Shown piece after piece: positions 43,201-52,305 of a stretch of DNA of 64,000 nucleotides. This DNA is from Pseudomonas fluorescens (lineage in GTDB: Bacteria; Pseudomonadota; Gammaproteobacteria; Pseudomonadales; Pseudomonadaceae): positions 1 to 64,000 of the forward strand of contig NZ_CABVHU010000021.1 in the NCBI RefSeq assembly GCF_902497855.1. Reading direction: 5' to 3'. The stretch's first letter is position 1, and the number at the start of each line of letters is the position of its first letter. The notes below the pieces were generated by a model. That model searched no databases. It was not told the DNA's origin and worked only from the letters and a program-made list of their open reading frames with translations. The position numbers and the translations under genes were made by a program.

Positions 43201-43592
43201 TTATCAAACGCAAGTCCTCCGACACCCGCGAAAAGGAACTACAGCTCGCGCTCCACCGCATCGAGCGCGGCCGGACTAAGACAGGCGAAAAGAAGGTCAC
43301 TATCGCAGCTGTAGCACGCGAAGCGGGTGTTTCGGCGGCATTGATCCATAACCACTATCCGCATATCGCCGAGGCCATCCGTGAAGCTCAGGGACGCTCC
43401 AGCCGCGCTCAGCGCGATGTGAAGCACCAATATTTACTTACCGAGCGAGAGAAAAACCGGGTGCTGCGTCAGGAGGTCGAGGAACTACGCGTTAAGGTCG
43501 CTCGCCTCGCCTCTCTCAACGAAGTACTGATGTCCGAAAATCAGCTTCTCAAAGCCAAACAGAACGACCCCAGAGTGGTCGATCTCCGCTGA
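43197..43592 (+). CDS. TnpC-like small DNA-binding protein
   Basis: 131 aa. A TetR/HTH-like N-terminal part (KVTIAAVAREAGVSAALIHN, HYPHIAEAIREAQ) is followed by a C-terminal coiled coil (REKNRVLRQEVEELRVKVAR, LASLNEVL). Tn554 TnpC is about 125 aa and of similar plan. ATGA overlap with recombinase 3. It probably aids or orients recombination. Confidence 0.75.
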   Translation: MIIKRKSSDTREKELQLALHRIERGRTKTGEKKVTIAAVAREAGVSAALIHNHYPHIAEAIREAQGRSSRAQRDVKHQYLLTEREKNRVLRQEVEELRVKVARLASLNEVLMSENQLLKAKQNDPRVVDLR

Positions 43593-43702
43593 TTTGCTGA
43601 GCCTCTGCAGCACGTTGTGCAACATCCCTCTTCATCTGACACCGCACACGACAAATATGCCCCCTAATATCAGAACGGATCAGGTTTCATGGAGGAAAAT
43701 CG

Positions 43703-43909
43703 ATGCCAAATTCAGACCTGCATCCATCGTTGCTTTTCAAGATCAATGAAAATCAGTTTGCCCTTGAAGCCGCCATCATGGAACTGGCCAATTGGGTTGA
43801 GCACCGTGAATCTTCGGAGGCCACCGATAACGTCCGTAATACTTTGGACACGATCAGCAAGAATAAGGAGTTAATCAACATGGAGTCTTGCGGTGCTCAT
43901 GGCGCCTGA
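43703..43909 (+). CDS. small helical protein, window family member 2
   Basis: 68 aa, MPNSDLHPSLLFKINENQFA, LEAAIMELANWVE. It is nearly the same as the protein at 62486-62716 over its first 35 residues. GGAGG lies 7 bases before the ATG, as in that copy. It lies about 110 bases after the recombinase element. Confidence 0.75.
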   Translation: MPNSDLHPSLLFKINENQFALEAAIMELANWVEHRESSEATDNVRNTLDTISKNKELINMESCGAHGA

Positions 43910-44396
43910 GTGATTGCCAATTGGTCACGGGCATGGTTTACGGCAACGCAATCGATCATCCTAAGAAAATGTAGGCTAAGCGAGTCGCCTTGAGATACCC
44001 GCCGAGTCTTCACTTTGAACTCAACGCGTAGGGGCAGGTCGCGCTTCATCAACAATGAATTACCAATGCGTCACGGACAACGTACAGCGCTAGAGATGGA
44101 TAGAATCGAAGGCATCTGCGTCGCATCGAATTGGGATTTTTTTGAAGGGCTGGTTTGCCGGGAATCGCCCCCAATCGACGGATGGCCTGAGACAATTAGG
44201 GACCGATTTTGGCCGTTCACTGCCGGTCATGTTTGCTAAACGTGCGAGTCAAATCCCGTTCAAATGGCTGTTAAGGTCGTTTGCAAATGGTTGGTCACGT
44301 CAGTGCCGTTACCCAGGTGTTAGCGGATCTGGAGAAGTGGCTCCAGCCAGCGGCGAGCTAAGCTAGTATTCCCGCACCAGTACTCAAGGATGAACC
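43910..44396. other. 487-bp gap without a supported gene
   Basis: Two overlapping plus-strand open frames (44015-44239 and 44142-44366) lack ribosome sites and recognisable motifs. No IS end or RNA gene was seen. It lies between two members of the small helical family. Confidence 0.35.
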
Positions 44397-44615
44397 ATGC
44401 CAAATAACTCTGAAGCCAACATAGCCACAGCCGACGCTCTCACACTGCTCCTGTACAATCAGCACGCCATTTGTGCGGCTATTGAAGAGGTGACCAAGTG
44501 GCTCTCTGAGAACGGAGTGGGGAGTGCCGCCGATAACGCAATTGAGGCCATGGAAACACTTGACACGAATGCTCAAGGCATCACGGACGCCATCATGCGA
44601 CTACGGCAGTTATAG
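44397..44615 (+). CDS. small helical protein, window family member 3 (divergent)
   Basis: 72 aa. Pattern LLLYNQHAICAAIEEVTKWL, SENGVGSAADNAIEAMETLD, matching the family order N-Q-x-A-x-x-A-I-x-E-x-x-x-W-x-E, then DN-(V/A)-(R/I). AAGGA is 7 bases before the ATG. It is the most divergent of the four. Confidence 0.65.
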   Translation: MPNNSEANIATADALTLLLYNQHAICAAIEEVTKWLSENGVGSAADNAIEAMETLDTNAQGITDAIMRLRQL

Positions 44616-44794
44616 GCATCATCTAACGCCCCGCGGCCACTCCTTCATGAGCGAGTCCCAATGTAATGTGCGGGAAAAATGGGACTCTTTGACGGTGGAG
44701 GAAAGTGCATTCCACTTGACCAACCGGCGCCGCAGTAACGACCGACACGGAAGGGCCGATCGCTGACTGCTGCGAAGGGCTAAAAACGGAAGAG

Positions 44795-44966
44795 TCTGTT
44801 GAAAAAAATCGGTCCTACCAGACTGTCCGCATACTGACCGGTGAAAACGCCTTTTTTGCGCGCTTTACGCGAAATCTGAACCCGAAATCCTCTGCTCAAA
44901 GTAAAGATTTCAATCTCTAGCGCGTACTTTTCTGCCGTGGAAACCATCGCCCACTTTTTCAACAGA
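44795..44966. repeat. MITE-like element with 12-bp perfect terminal inverted repeats
   Basis: tctgttgaaaaa (44795-44806) and tttttcaacaga (44955-44966) bound 172 bases. The internal sequence has a minus-strand frame (KKGVFTGQYADSLVGPIFF) that reads through the end. Words like ctgttgaaaaa are common at ends of Pseudomonas IS relics. No transposase is present, so it would be non-autonomous. Confidence 0.6.
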
Positions 44967-45087
44967 ATCGGCCAAAAGCAGCCATACCCGAGCCTCAAAA
45001 AATCCTGAAAAAATCAGAAGACTTACCGCGCCAATCGCAAAGATAGCGGCCTATCTTGAATGACCCGCTTCATCACCAGAGTCGAGG

Positions 45088-45289
45088 TCAACCGCGCGGT
45101 TTCTTTCCTTCTGTTCTTCGCTTGATTTTGAGTACTCTCTGGGCAGTGCTATCTGTAGCGGTGGCTGCGATACCCATGCGCCCATTGCCATAGGCAAAGG
45201 GGTGAATAAACTCAAACTCGTAGTGAAACACGCAACTGGCTATCAACGGGTGCTGGTCCGTCGCCTCTACGCGAAAGCGCAAAGATCCA
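45088..45289 (-). pseudogene. Fic-domain relic
   Basis: The frame holds HPLIASCVFHYEFEFIHPFA followed by YGNGRMGI. This is the Fic motif HPFxxGNGR preceded by the usual HP-L-A-x-x-FHYEF-FIHP helix. Upstream residues merge into the 3' end of hsdR and downstream residues (VLKIKRRTEGKKPRG) are not Fic-like. Fic proteins are about 250-380 aa, so only a fragment survives. Fic genes often accompany type I RM loci. Confidence 0.7.
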
Positions 45290-48200
45290 TCACTCCGCCA
45301 GCTTGAGCAAATCAAACACTACCCGCGCAAATTTGTGGGCCTTACTCGGGTCAGATAGCAGCTGCATCATCTGGTTCTGGTGGGCATCGCCGCTGTCCAT
45401 GATCGCGTCATCGACCGCGTTGGCAAAGTTACCCAGCAGCGCTTGCTCAGCCGTATTGTTGGCCAGTTGCTGCATGACCAAGTGGTTTTCACTGACCTTG
45501 TCGCGGATGGTGTAGGCGTAATTCACCATATCTTTGTTGGTCAGTTCATCGGTGATAAACAGCTCGTTGAGCCGTTCGATTATCTGCGAGAGCAGCTCTT
45601 CTTTTTTGTCTTTGGCAGTGGCGGAGCCAAGCCCCTCGCCGGGCACCAATTTGTAGTCGGGCGCGTCTTCTTTTAGCTTGAGGTCTTGCTGGCGTATTTT
45701 CGACACTCGGTAATGGCTGAGCACGATGCTGTCCAGGTCAATATCATCCTCATCCACCGCGCTTTCGCGCAGCATTGGGCTGAGGTTGCGCGCATATAGG
45801 CTGAGCTTTTCCAGCTGTTTATCGTCGTAATCGACGATCTGCGACATGAACTCATAAAAGCGCACGAAGGTGCCCAGATCCTTTTTGAAGATGTCCAGGG
45901 CGTCCTTGGCTTGCTTGCACTCCTTCAAGTCGTTTTCTGCGTTGGCGATCAACACCGCGTCGTTGGTTTTTTTAATCCGCGCAAAAATCTCTTTCGAGTG
46001 CGCATAAGCCTCAACCGCCAGCTTGTAGCTTCTCGTCCAGCGCTCCACTGCTGGCTTACAAATATTGGCAATCGCCGCATTGCTTTTGTTTTTGACGAAG
46101 AAGGCCGCGCAGAACTGCTCAACCTCGCTCGACTTATAAATGCCCGCCGCGTTGAGCTTCTCGAACAGGTCGAAGATCAAGTCGGGATTGGACACATCAG
46201 CCAGCTCTGCCGTCTGAAAATACGGCTGAAACGAGTCGAGAATTTCCTGCGGCTCGTTGAAGAAATCCAGAATGAAGGTGCCAACTTCAGCCTTGCCAGG
46301 ATAAGTACGATTCAAACGAGACAGGGTTTGCACACATTCGACGCCGCCGAGCTTTTTGTCGACGTACATGGCGCAGAGCTTGGGCTGGTCGAAGCCGGTC
46401 TGAAACTTGTTGGCGACGATCATCACTTGATAATCGTCGCTATCAAAGGCTTTGCGCATGTCGCGGCCTTTGAGATTGGGGTTCATGTTGCTCTCGGTGT
46501 ATTTGTTGCCCAGCAGCGCCACTGAGTTGGGGTCTTTCTCAACGAATTCCACCTCGCCGGAGAACGCCACCATGGCATGGATCTTCTGGTAGCCCTGCTC
46601 GACGATGTATTTGTCGAAACACAGCTTGTAGCGCACCGCCTCTTTGCGTGAGCTGGTGACCACCATGGCCTTGGCTTGCCCGCCCAGCAGGCCCATGACG
46701 TTGCTGCGAAAGTGCTCAACAATCACCTGCACCTTTTGCGCGATGTTGTACTCGTGCAGGCGCACCCACTGGTTGAGCTTGACCTTGGCCTTTTTGCTTT
46801 CGACCTCCTGATCGGCCTTATCGATTTTTTGCGCCAGGTTGTAGGCCACTTTGTAGTTGGTGTAGTTCTTCAGCACATCGAGAATAAAGCCCTCTTCGAT
46901 GGCCTGACGCATGCTGTACACATGGTAGGCCTCGGGCTTGTTGGTCTTCGACGGTTGTTCAGCAGGCTTGGGCAAGCGGCCAAACAACTCCAACGTCTTG
47001 GTTTTTGGCGTGGCGGTGAAGGCAAAGTAGCTGAGATTTTTCGAGGCTTTGCGTGAGGCAACGGAGGCATCGAGAATGTCCTCCGAGCTGAGTTCATCTT
47101 CACCATCGGCCCTGGCCTCGATCATCAGTACTTCTTTCAGCTGCCGTGCGGTCGAGCCGGTTTGCGAGGAGTGGGCTTCGTCGGCAATGATCGCGTAGCT
47201 GCGGGTTTTCAGGCTGACGCTGTTCTCGATGGCGCGCAGCACGTACGGAAAGGTCTGGATGGTGACGATAATAATCGGCTGGGAGTTTTCCAACGCGCTG
47301 GCGAGCTTCTCCGATTTCGAGCCGTCACCCTCCTTGTTATTGATTCGCCCCACCGCGCCATCGACGTGTTCAAACTGATTGATGGTGTCTTGCAGTTGGT
47401 CATCCAGCACGGTGCGGTCGGTCACCACGATTACCGAGTTGAACTGCTTGCTGCCCTGCGCGTTGTAGATCGACGACAGCTGGTGGGCTACCCACGCAAT
47501 AGAGTTGGACTTACCCGACCCTGCGCTGTGCTGGATCAGGTACTTATGCCCTGGGCCTTCGCTGCGCGCCGCGTCAACCAGTTTATTCACCACATCCCAC
47601 TGGTGGTAACGCGGGAAAATCAGGCTTTCTTTTTTGTACTTACGGCCTTCCCAGTCTTCTTTCTCTTCGATTTGCAGGTGCACAAAGTGGCCGAGAATCG
47701 CCAGCAAGTTGCTGGGCAGCAACACCTCGTTCCACAGGTAATCGGTGGCGTACTGATTGAGGTCGACCGGTACATCGTTACCGGCACCGCCCGCCGTGGT
47801 GCCTTTGTTAAACGGCAAGAAGTAAGTAGCCGCGCCCTCCAGCCGGGTGGCCATATAGACCTCGTACTGGCTGACGGCAAAATGCACCAGCGCACCGCGT
47901 TTAAAAGTCATCAGCGGCTCGGGCTTTTTGGTGATGGGGTCGATGGCAAAACGGGTGGTTTTGTACTGCTTAATGGCGTTCTGTACGGCCTGTTTAAATT
48001 CGGACTTCAGCTCAAGCGTGGCCACCGGCAAGCCGTTAACAAACAACACCAAGTCAATCCGCAAGGCTTTGGCTTTGCTGCCAGTCAGTTCTAAGTGCTC
48101 TTGGCTGGCCCAAGGTGAATACACCACCTCCGGCACCACCCGGCAGCGATTCTGGGCGTAGCGCGCCAAGGTATCCGGGTTCAGATCATGCTCGGGCTTA

Positions 48201-48538
48201 AACTGACACAGGCTAAAGCGCGTACCGCGATGCCGCAGCTCATGGCGCAACACGCCCAGCGTGCCGTAAGTGCGCATGTCTTTACTGGCGGCATTCGGGT
48301 CGGTTTTATTCAGCTGGCTGGCGACCCGCTCCAGAAAGTGCTGCTCGGGGTTACTGGGGTACAACGCGCAGAATTTATGCCACTGCTCATGCTGGGTTTC
48401 TTTAACAAAACCCAGCAAGTCTTCTGGGTACAGGGCCAACTCACGGTTGTAGTGCTCGGCCTTGCCCAGCAGCCAGCCGTTGGCGAGCAAGTGTTTAAGC
48501 ATGTCGTTTTGAAAGGTCAGTTCGCCGGCTTTGCTCAT
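45290..48538 (-). CDS. hsdR: Type I restriction enzyme HsdR (endonuclease/translocase)
   Basis: 1082 aa. N-terminal PD-(D/E)XK nuclease: RIDLVLFVNGLPVATLELKS (Asp ... Glu-x-Lys). The motor has Walker A HSAGSGKSNSI, IIADEAHSSQTG (motif II), YFAFTATPKTKTLELFG (motif III), and RLNRTYPGK (motif VI). Function: ATP-driven translocation and cleavage of unmodified DNA with HsdM and HsdS. It overlaps the upstream DUF262 gene by ATGA. Its first 30 codons are duplicated as a relic at 52198-52305. Apparently intact. Confidence 0.95.
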   Translation of the reverse strand: MSKAGELTFQNDMLKHLLANGWLLGKAEHYNRELALYPEDLLGFVKETQHEQWHKFCALYPSNPEQHFLERVASQLNKTDPNAASKDMRTYGTLGVLRHELRHRGTRFSLCQFKPEHDLNPDTLARYAQNRCRVVPEVVYSPWASQEHLELTGSKAKALRIDLVLFVNGLPVATLELKSEFKQAVQNAIKQYKTTRFAIDPITKKPEPLMTFKRGALVHFAVSQYEVYMATRLEGAATYFLPFNKGTTAGGAGNDVPVDLNQYATDYLWNEVLLPSNLLAILGHFVHLQIEEKEDWEGRKYKKESLIFPRYHQWDVVNKLVDAARSEGPGHKYLIQHSAGSGKSNSIAWVAHQLSSIYNAQGSKQFNSVIVVTDRTVLDDQLQDTINQFEHVDGAVGRINNKEGDGSKSEKLASALENSQPIIIVTIQTFPYVLRAIENSVSLKTRSYAIIADEAHSSQTGSTARQLKEVLMIEARADGEDELSSEDILDASVASRKASKNLSYFAFTATPKTKTLELFGRLPKPAEQPSKTNKPEAYHVYSMRQAIEEGFILDVLKNYTNYKVAYNLAQKIDKADQEVESKKAKVKLNQWVRLHEYNIAQKVQVIVEHFRSNVMGLLGGQAKAMVVTSSRKEAVRYKLCFDKYIVEQGYQKIHAMVAFSGEVEFVEKDPNSVALLGNKYTESNMNPNLKGRDMRKAFDSDDYQVMIVANKFQTGFDQPKLCAMYVDKKLGGVECVQTLSRLNRTYPGKAEVGTFILDFFNEPQEILDSFQPYFQTAELADVSNPDLIFDLFEKLNAAGIYKSSEVEQFCAAFFVKNKSNAAIANICKPAVERWTRSYKLAVEAYAHSKEIFARIKKTNDAVLIANAENDLKECKQAKDALDIFKKDLGTFVRFYEFMSQIVDYDDKQLEKLSLYARNLSPMLRESAVDEDDIDLDSIVLSHYRVSKIRQQDLKLKEDAPDYKLVPGEGLGSATAKDKKEELLSQIIERLNELFITDELTNKDMVNYAYTIRDKVSENHLVMQQLANNTAEQALLGNFANAVDDAIMDSGDAHQNQMMQLLSDPSKAHKFARVVFDLLKLAE

Positions 48539-50598
48539 TGCACCACTCCTTGCGGCTGTTCAGGATGTGCAGCAAGCAAAATAGTCATCATGGCTACCTC
48601 ATGCGCTTCCATGGCGGTATCGCTCCAGTCACCGCCAGATGAAAATATATCCGCCAGCTTCAACGACTGAATAATGCCGCGCGCAAGGCTCGCCTCAAAC
48701 GCGCCCCTTTTCTCAATGGGGTCTTTATCGCTGTAACTTGAGTTCTCGCTAACAGACAGCAAGGCCAGGTTGCCAAAGCGATCCAACTGCGTAATTTTGC
48801 CGTTTTTCTGGCTTTGCGGGCTTACGTGTTCGACCGAGGTCACGTGGCGCATGCGGAAGATAGTGGGCCTGCTATTCAACAGCGCTGGCTTCGATGCTTT
48901 ATCGTCAGAATCCTCGGAGTTAAACCACTTCTCCCACAGCAAATACTCAAGCTTGTAAAACCAATAGTTCGGGGTATCCGTGCCTATCCCGCTAACTGGT
49001 GCTGCAGGTTTAGCCTGATCAGCTACACCCAGAACCTCATGCAAGGCCTTATCTTTAAGCGTTGTTTTTGCATAGTGTGCGTCTTGCTGCTTTAACGCTT
49101 TGAGCATTTCGCCAGCATCAGCAAGCCCTGCCTCTGGCTTGTACAAATCTTTAAGCGCTTGCGTCAGCCAGGGTGCGCGGGTGAGGTCCTGGCTGAAATA
49201 CATCATGCTTTGCAGCATGCTGATCGAGTCCCACAATGGCCCTGTACGCGGAGTTCGCTCTTTACTTTGTTTGCCTTGCGGCTTGCTTGGCAGCCGCGAG
49301 GTGATCTCCCAGTGTACCGCTGCATTACTGCCCTCATCCACGTGGCCCTTAATCATAAAGTTGTCCATAAGCAGGCGACAGCGCAGCAGGCAATGGATAA
49401 AGGCTTTGCACTGCTGCTTGTCCTTGAGCCCCGCGCGAAAGTGCTTATCAAACTCCGCAATCAGTTTTTTATGATCGACAGAAACATCCTCATGCGCACT
49501 GGAGGGGCTGACCTCAGCGCTAAATACGCGCAGAACATGCAGCAAAAACACCGGAAAGGTGACCAGACTTTTATGCTTAACGATCACCTTGCCATCAGCG
49601 CTGGCCGTATTGGTTTTTGAACCTTTGCCATCGAGTATGGCCGCTAGCGTCAGCCCCGAGTCTTCGGTAGCTCCCTTAGCCCCCACCGTCTTGGCATGTA
49701 CTTCACTCAATCGAGGTGTGTCGATATTGTTAGCGCCTCGTCCAAAGCCGAGATCGGCCTGCACGCTGCCTTTCACATAACCATTGATATCGGCGCACAG
49801 GTCCCACGCCCAGGCGTATACCTGCCGCTCGCTTTCTGGCATACCGTTGAGCAAGCGCGCCTTGAGAATTTCATGCTTTTCCAACTGCACACCGCGACTG
49901 TTCATACTGTCGAAGAACCGATTTTTGTCGGTTTTACTGTGCAGCTGGCTAATAACGAAGGTGGCCTTGGACCATAAATAGCCACTGAATGCCTGCAACT
50001 CTGAAGCCGCTGTCGGCTCATGCCCAACTTGCGGCTGCTTGGCGAGCTTTTTGATGAAGTTGGTGATGGTTCTGCGGGCAACAATCATCGCCTCATTCTT
50101 TAGCCACCCATTACACTCAGCGCTGCACGATGGGGAGCCACAGCCACATTGCCAACCGCTCATAAAGCCTGCTAACGCAGCTTTATCTTGCTCACGACCA
50201 GAAAAGTCTAGGCGGGGAGCCCCGCCAACCGCCATAAACGCTTGCCACTGCTGTTTTGACTCATCACTTAGCTCACACGCATTCACGAGCACTGAGGCAA
50301 TCAGCCATAAGGTGGTCATGCGCTGCTGGCCGTCGATCAGTTCCAGGCTGCCGTCGTCAGGCTTAGGGCTAACGACCACAGCGCCAATAAAGTACTCAGC
50401 CGCCGCCTGTTGCTGGCCAGCCTCCCATAAATCGGTGAGTAAACAGTCGACGTGCTGCGCTTCCCAGGTGTACAGACGCTGGTAGATCGGGATCAAGAAA
50501 GGCTTGTCTAGCGCAGGAATATTGTTATCGCTGCCGCCATTGACAATGCGCTCTGCACTGTACTTATTTGCCGTCAGTTCATGAGCGAGGCTAGGCAT
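48535..50598 (-). CDS. DUF262-DUF1524 protein embedded in the type I RM operon
   Basis: 687 aa from the ATG at 50598 (AAGG 9 bases upstream, overlapping the stop of the other DUF262 gene by 8 bases). DUF262: FLIPIYQRLYTWE and ELIDGQQRMTTLWL. FDSMNSRGVQLEKHEILKAR follows. Four cysteines (CGCGSPSCSAEC) may form a zinc site. DUF1524 HNH: SVEHVSPQSQ ... RFGNLALLSVSENS. All nuclease residues appear present. Such proteins are GmrSD/SspE-like and could cut modified DNA, adding a second layer to the RM system. It is translationally coupled to hsdR. Confidence 0.85.
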   Translation of the reverse strand: MPSLAHELTANKYSAERIVNGGSDNNIPALDKPFLIPIYQRLYTWEAQHVDCLLTDLWEAGQQQAAAEYFIGAVVVSPKPDDGSLELIDGQQRMTTLWLIASVLVNACELSDESKQQWQAFMAVGGAPRLDFSGREQDKAALAGFMSGWQCGCGSPSCSAECNGWLKNEAMIVARRTITNFIKKLAKQPQVGHEPTAASELQAFSGYLWSKATFVISQLHSKTDKNRFFDSMNSRGVQLEKHEILKARLLNGMPESERQVYAWAWDLCADINGYVKGSVQADLGFGRGANNIDTPRLSEVHAKTVGAKGATEDSGLTLAAILDGKGSKTNTASADGKVIVKHKSLVTFPVFLLHVLRVFSAEVSPSSAHEDVSVDHKKLIAEFDKHFRAGLKDKQQCKAFIHCLLRCRLLMDNFMIKGHVDEGSNAAVHWEITSRLPSKPQGKQSKERTPRTGPLWDSISMLQSMMYFSQDLTRAPWLTQALKDLYKPEAGLADAGEMLKALKQQDAHYAKTTLKDKALHEVLGVADQAKPAAPVSGIGTDTPNYWFYKLEYLLWEKWFNSEDSDDKASKPALLNSRPTIFRMRHVTSVEHVSPQSQKNGKITQLDRFGNLALLSVSENSSYSDKDPIEKRGAFEASLARGIIQSLKLADIFSSGGDWSDTAMEAHEVAMMTILLAAHPEQPQGVVQ

Positions 50599-52210
50599 GG
50601 TGTTCATCCTTGAAAAACGTACTGTGCAGAACTGTGGCGAGTGCGCTGCGATGCTCTGCATGTGCACCCTTACCTGCTGAGTAGTGGTTTTTGAACGTTT
50701 TGATATACCGATGTATTACGGGGCGCTTTTGGGTTTTTATCACTTTTTCGGGGCCAAACTGCTCCAGCACTTGAGCCTGCTTGCCACTCAGCTTTTTTAT
50801 CAAAGCTAAGGCCTGCAGCGAGGACGGGCACTGCAGCAAGTCAGCAAAAACATGCCTTTCAGAAAAGTGATTTTCTACGGTACTGCGGAACAATGGGGCT
50901 TCGCTAATGCGCAGACTGAACACGTATTGATCGGCCAGCGCAGCAAAGGCGGCAAAGCGCTCGTCCTCAGCAAAGCGATCCAGATAGAACACCAACATCG
51001 CCAGCCATATTTCAATTAGCAGTGCATAGCCAGCTCCTTGTCCTTGTTCAACTAGGCGATGCAGTTGCAGTAAGCGCCCGTGTTCTGTGGTGGGCTCTGT
51101 CGATTCGACGGTTTTTTGCTCGTACGCAGTAATATCCAGCGGGAAATACTGCTTATACAGCTCGGTGTATTTACCAATATAAAAAAAGAACTGCTCGCCA
51201 CCCAATAGCGGTTGATTCAGCTGAAGCGGCAAACGCGTGAGGTTGCGCTCTTCCACGGCAATCTGTTTGCCCTGCACATTCACTTGTGTGGTGAATGTGA
51301 ACGCATCAAACCCGCCTTTAGCCTCATAACCCACCTCCCAGTCGCGATAAAAACTCACCGCCGTGGGTGGCGAAAGTTGAATGGTCTTGGGGCTGCAAAC
51401 GGTGGACTTCAGATCAGGCTTGGGCAGTTGTACCGCGAACTCCTTGACCAGTAGCAAGTCGTCAACTTTTTTCCCGCGTTGGCGAATGCGTGTGCGCGCC
51501 AGAATTTGCTCGGTCAAAAAATACGCCAGGCGCTGGCCGTTACTGACCTTTTGCTGCTCATAAGCCTCCCACAGATGCGAGCAACCAACGCCCACGCTGG
51601 CGTCTGAAACCACCGCACGCAAGTGCCGGGCCTTAAGCAGGTCAAAGTCGCTGAGGCGTTTTCCGGAGGTGTTTTGGCTATCGAAAAAGGCAAAGGCTTG
51701 GTCAATCGAAGTGATGCTAATCACCACAAATTGCAGCTTCTTCAGTAGCTCTTGCTTGCCGGCTTGCAGCCTGATGCCGGGCTCAGTCGACAGGTAACGC
51801 TTAATGTGCGCAAAGTTAGACGCCAAGCTCTGCTGCGACTGGCTGTCGGTAAACTGCGCTTGCAGCAATTTTTCGACTGCTGGCTCACTCTGCCCCAACG
51901 CATGCAGCAGCAACACCAGGGTTAGGCAACGCTGCTGGCCATCGACCAAATAATCCTTAGTAGCCGTAGTTTCATCTGTTTCTTGATGCAGGATCAGCGT
52001 GCCGAGAAACAGCGGCGCTGGCGAAGCATCAGGCTTGTCTGCTTCGGCGGGTTTGAACTGCTGTTCGATGTCCGCCAACAACAACGCCACCTGCTCTGGC
52101 CCCCAACGATAGCGGCGTTGGTACTCGGGGATGGCCAAGGGGCGCTGGATTAATTCGTCCAGCGTCTGTGTGTCAACAGTTACCGCATCTGCGCCGTTCA
52201 CGTTGCCCAC
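50591..52210 (-). CDS. DUF262-only protein embedded in the type I RM operon
   Basis: 539 aa from a GTG at 52210. DUF262 signatures: LAIPEYQRRYRWGPEQV, LVDGQQRCLTLVLLL, FFDSQNTSGKRLSDFDLLKA. The C-terminal half has no HNH motif, unlike its downstream partner, so it may be a GmrS-like NTPase working with the DUF1524 nuclease. Its start lies inside the hsdR relic, 12 bases before the relic's stop codon, so its translation initiates within foreign coding sequence. Confidence 0.8.
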   Translation of the reverse strand: MGNVNGADAVTVDTQTLDELIQRPLAIPEYQRRYRWGPEQVALLLADIEQQFKPAEADKPDASPAPLFLGTLILHQETDETTATKDYLVDGQQRCLTLVLLLHALGQSEPAVEKLLQAQFTDSQSQQSLASNFAHIKRYLSTEPGIRLQAGKQELLKKLQFVVISITSIDQAFAFFDSQNTSGKRLSDFDLLKARHLRAVVSDASVGVGCSHLWEAYEQQKVSNGQRLAYFLTEQILARTRIRQRGKKVDDLLLVKEFAVQLPKPDLKSTVCSPKTIQLSPPTAVSFYRDWEVGYEAKGGFDAFTFTTQVNVQGKQIAVEERNLTRLPLQLNQPLLGGEQFFFYIGKYTELYKQYFPLDITAYEQKTVESTEPTTEHGRLLQLHRLVEQGQGAGYALLIEIWLAMLVFYLDRFAEDERFAAFAALADQYVFSLRISEAPLFRSTVENHFSERHVFADLLQCPSSLQALALIKKLSGKQAQVLEQFGPEKVIKTQKRPVIHRYIKTFKNHYSAGKGAHAEHRSALATVLHSTFFKDEHHA

Positions 52211-52305
52211 GCCTTGCCCAGCAGCCAGCCGTTAGCTAGCAAGTGTTTAAGCATGTCGTTCTGAAACGTCAGCTCGTTGGCCTTACCGCCACCCAATGCA
52301 CTCAT
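52198..52305 (-). pseudogene. truncated second copy of the hsdR 5' end
   Basis: The ATG at 52305 overlaps the hsdS stop (ATGA), as expected for hsdR. The 35-codon frame reads ELTFQNDMLKHLLANGWLLG, then KAWAT and a stop. The same 22-residue segment starts the intact hsdR at 48538. The DNA over this segment differs only at a few synonymous positions. It marks the original hsdS-hsdR junction. Confidence 0.85.

Larger units (their letters stand above)
38490..43592 (+). mobile_element. three-tyrosine-recombinase element (Tn554/RIT-like)
   Basis: Four genes overlap head to tail (TAATG, ATGA, ATGA): recombinases of 381, 559 and 629 aa and a 131-aa DNA-binding protein. Tn554-type elements carry two tyrosine recombinases plus small TnpC, while RIT elements carry three recombinases; this set combines both. 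Outer ends were not identified, so the true boundaries may lie some tens to hundreds of bases outside. Confidence 0.75.

Noticed and set aside
44780..44998. 72-codon minus-strand frame spanning the MITE-like element
   Set aside because: It runs through both inverted repeats and has no ribosome site; explained by the repeat element.
47162..48094. 310-codon plus-strand frame opposite hsdR
   Set aside because: Antisense shadow of hsdR; no ribosome site and repetitive His/Arg/Val composition. The same holds for the long plus-strand frames at 45911-46525, 54317-54970 and 55034-55591.
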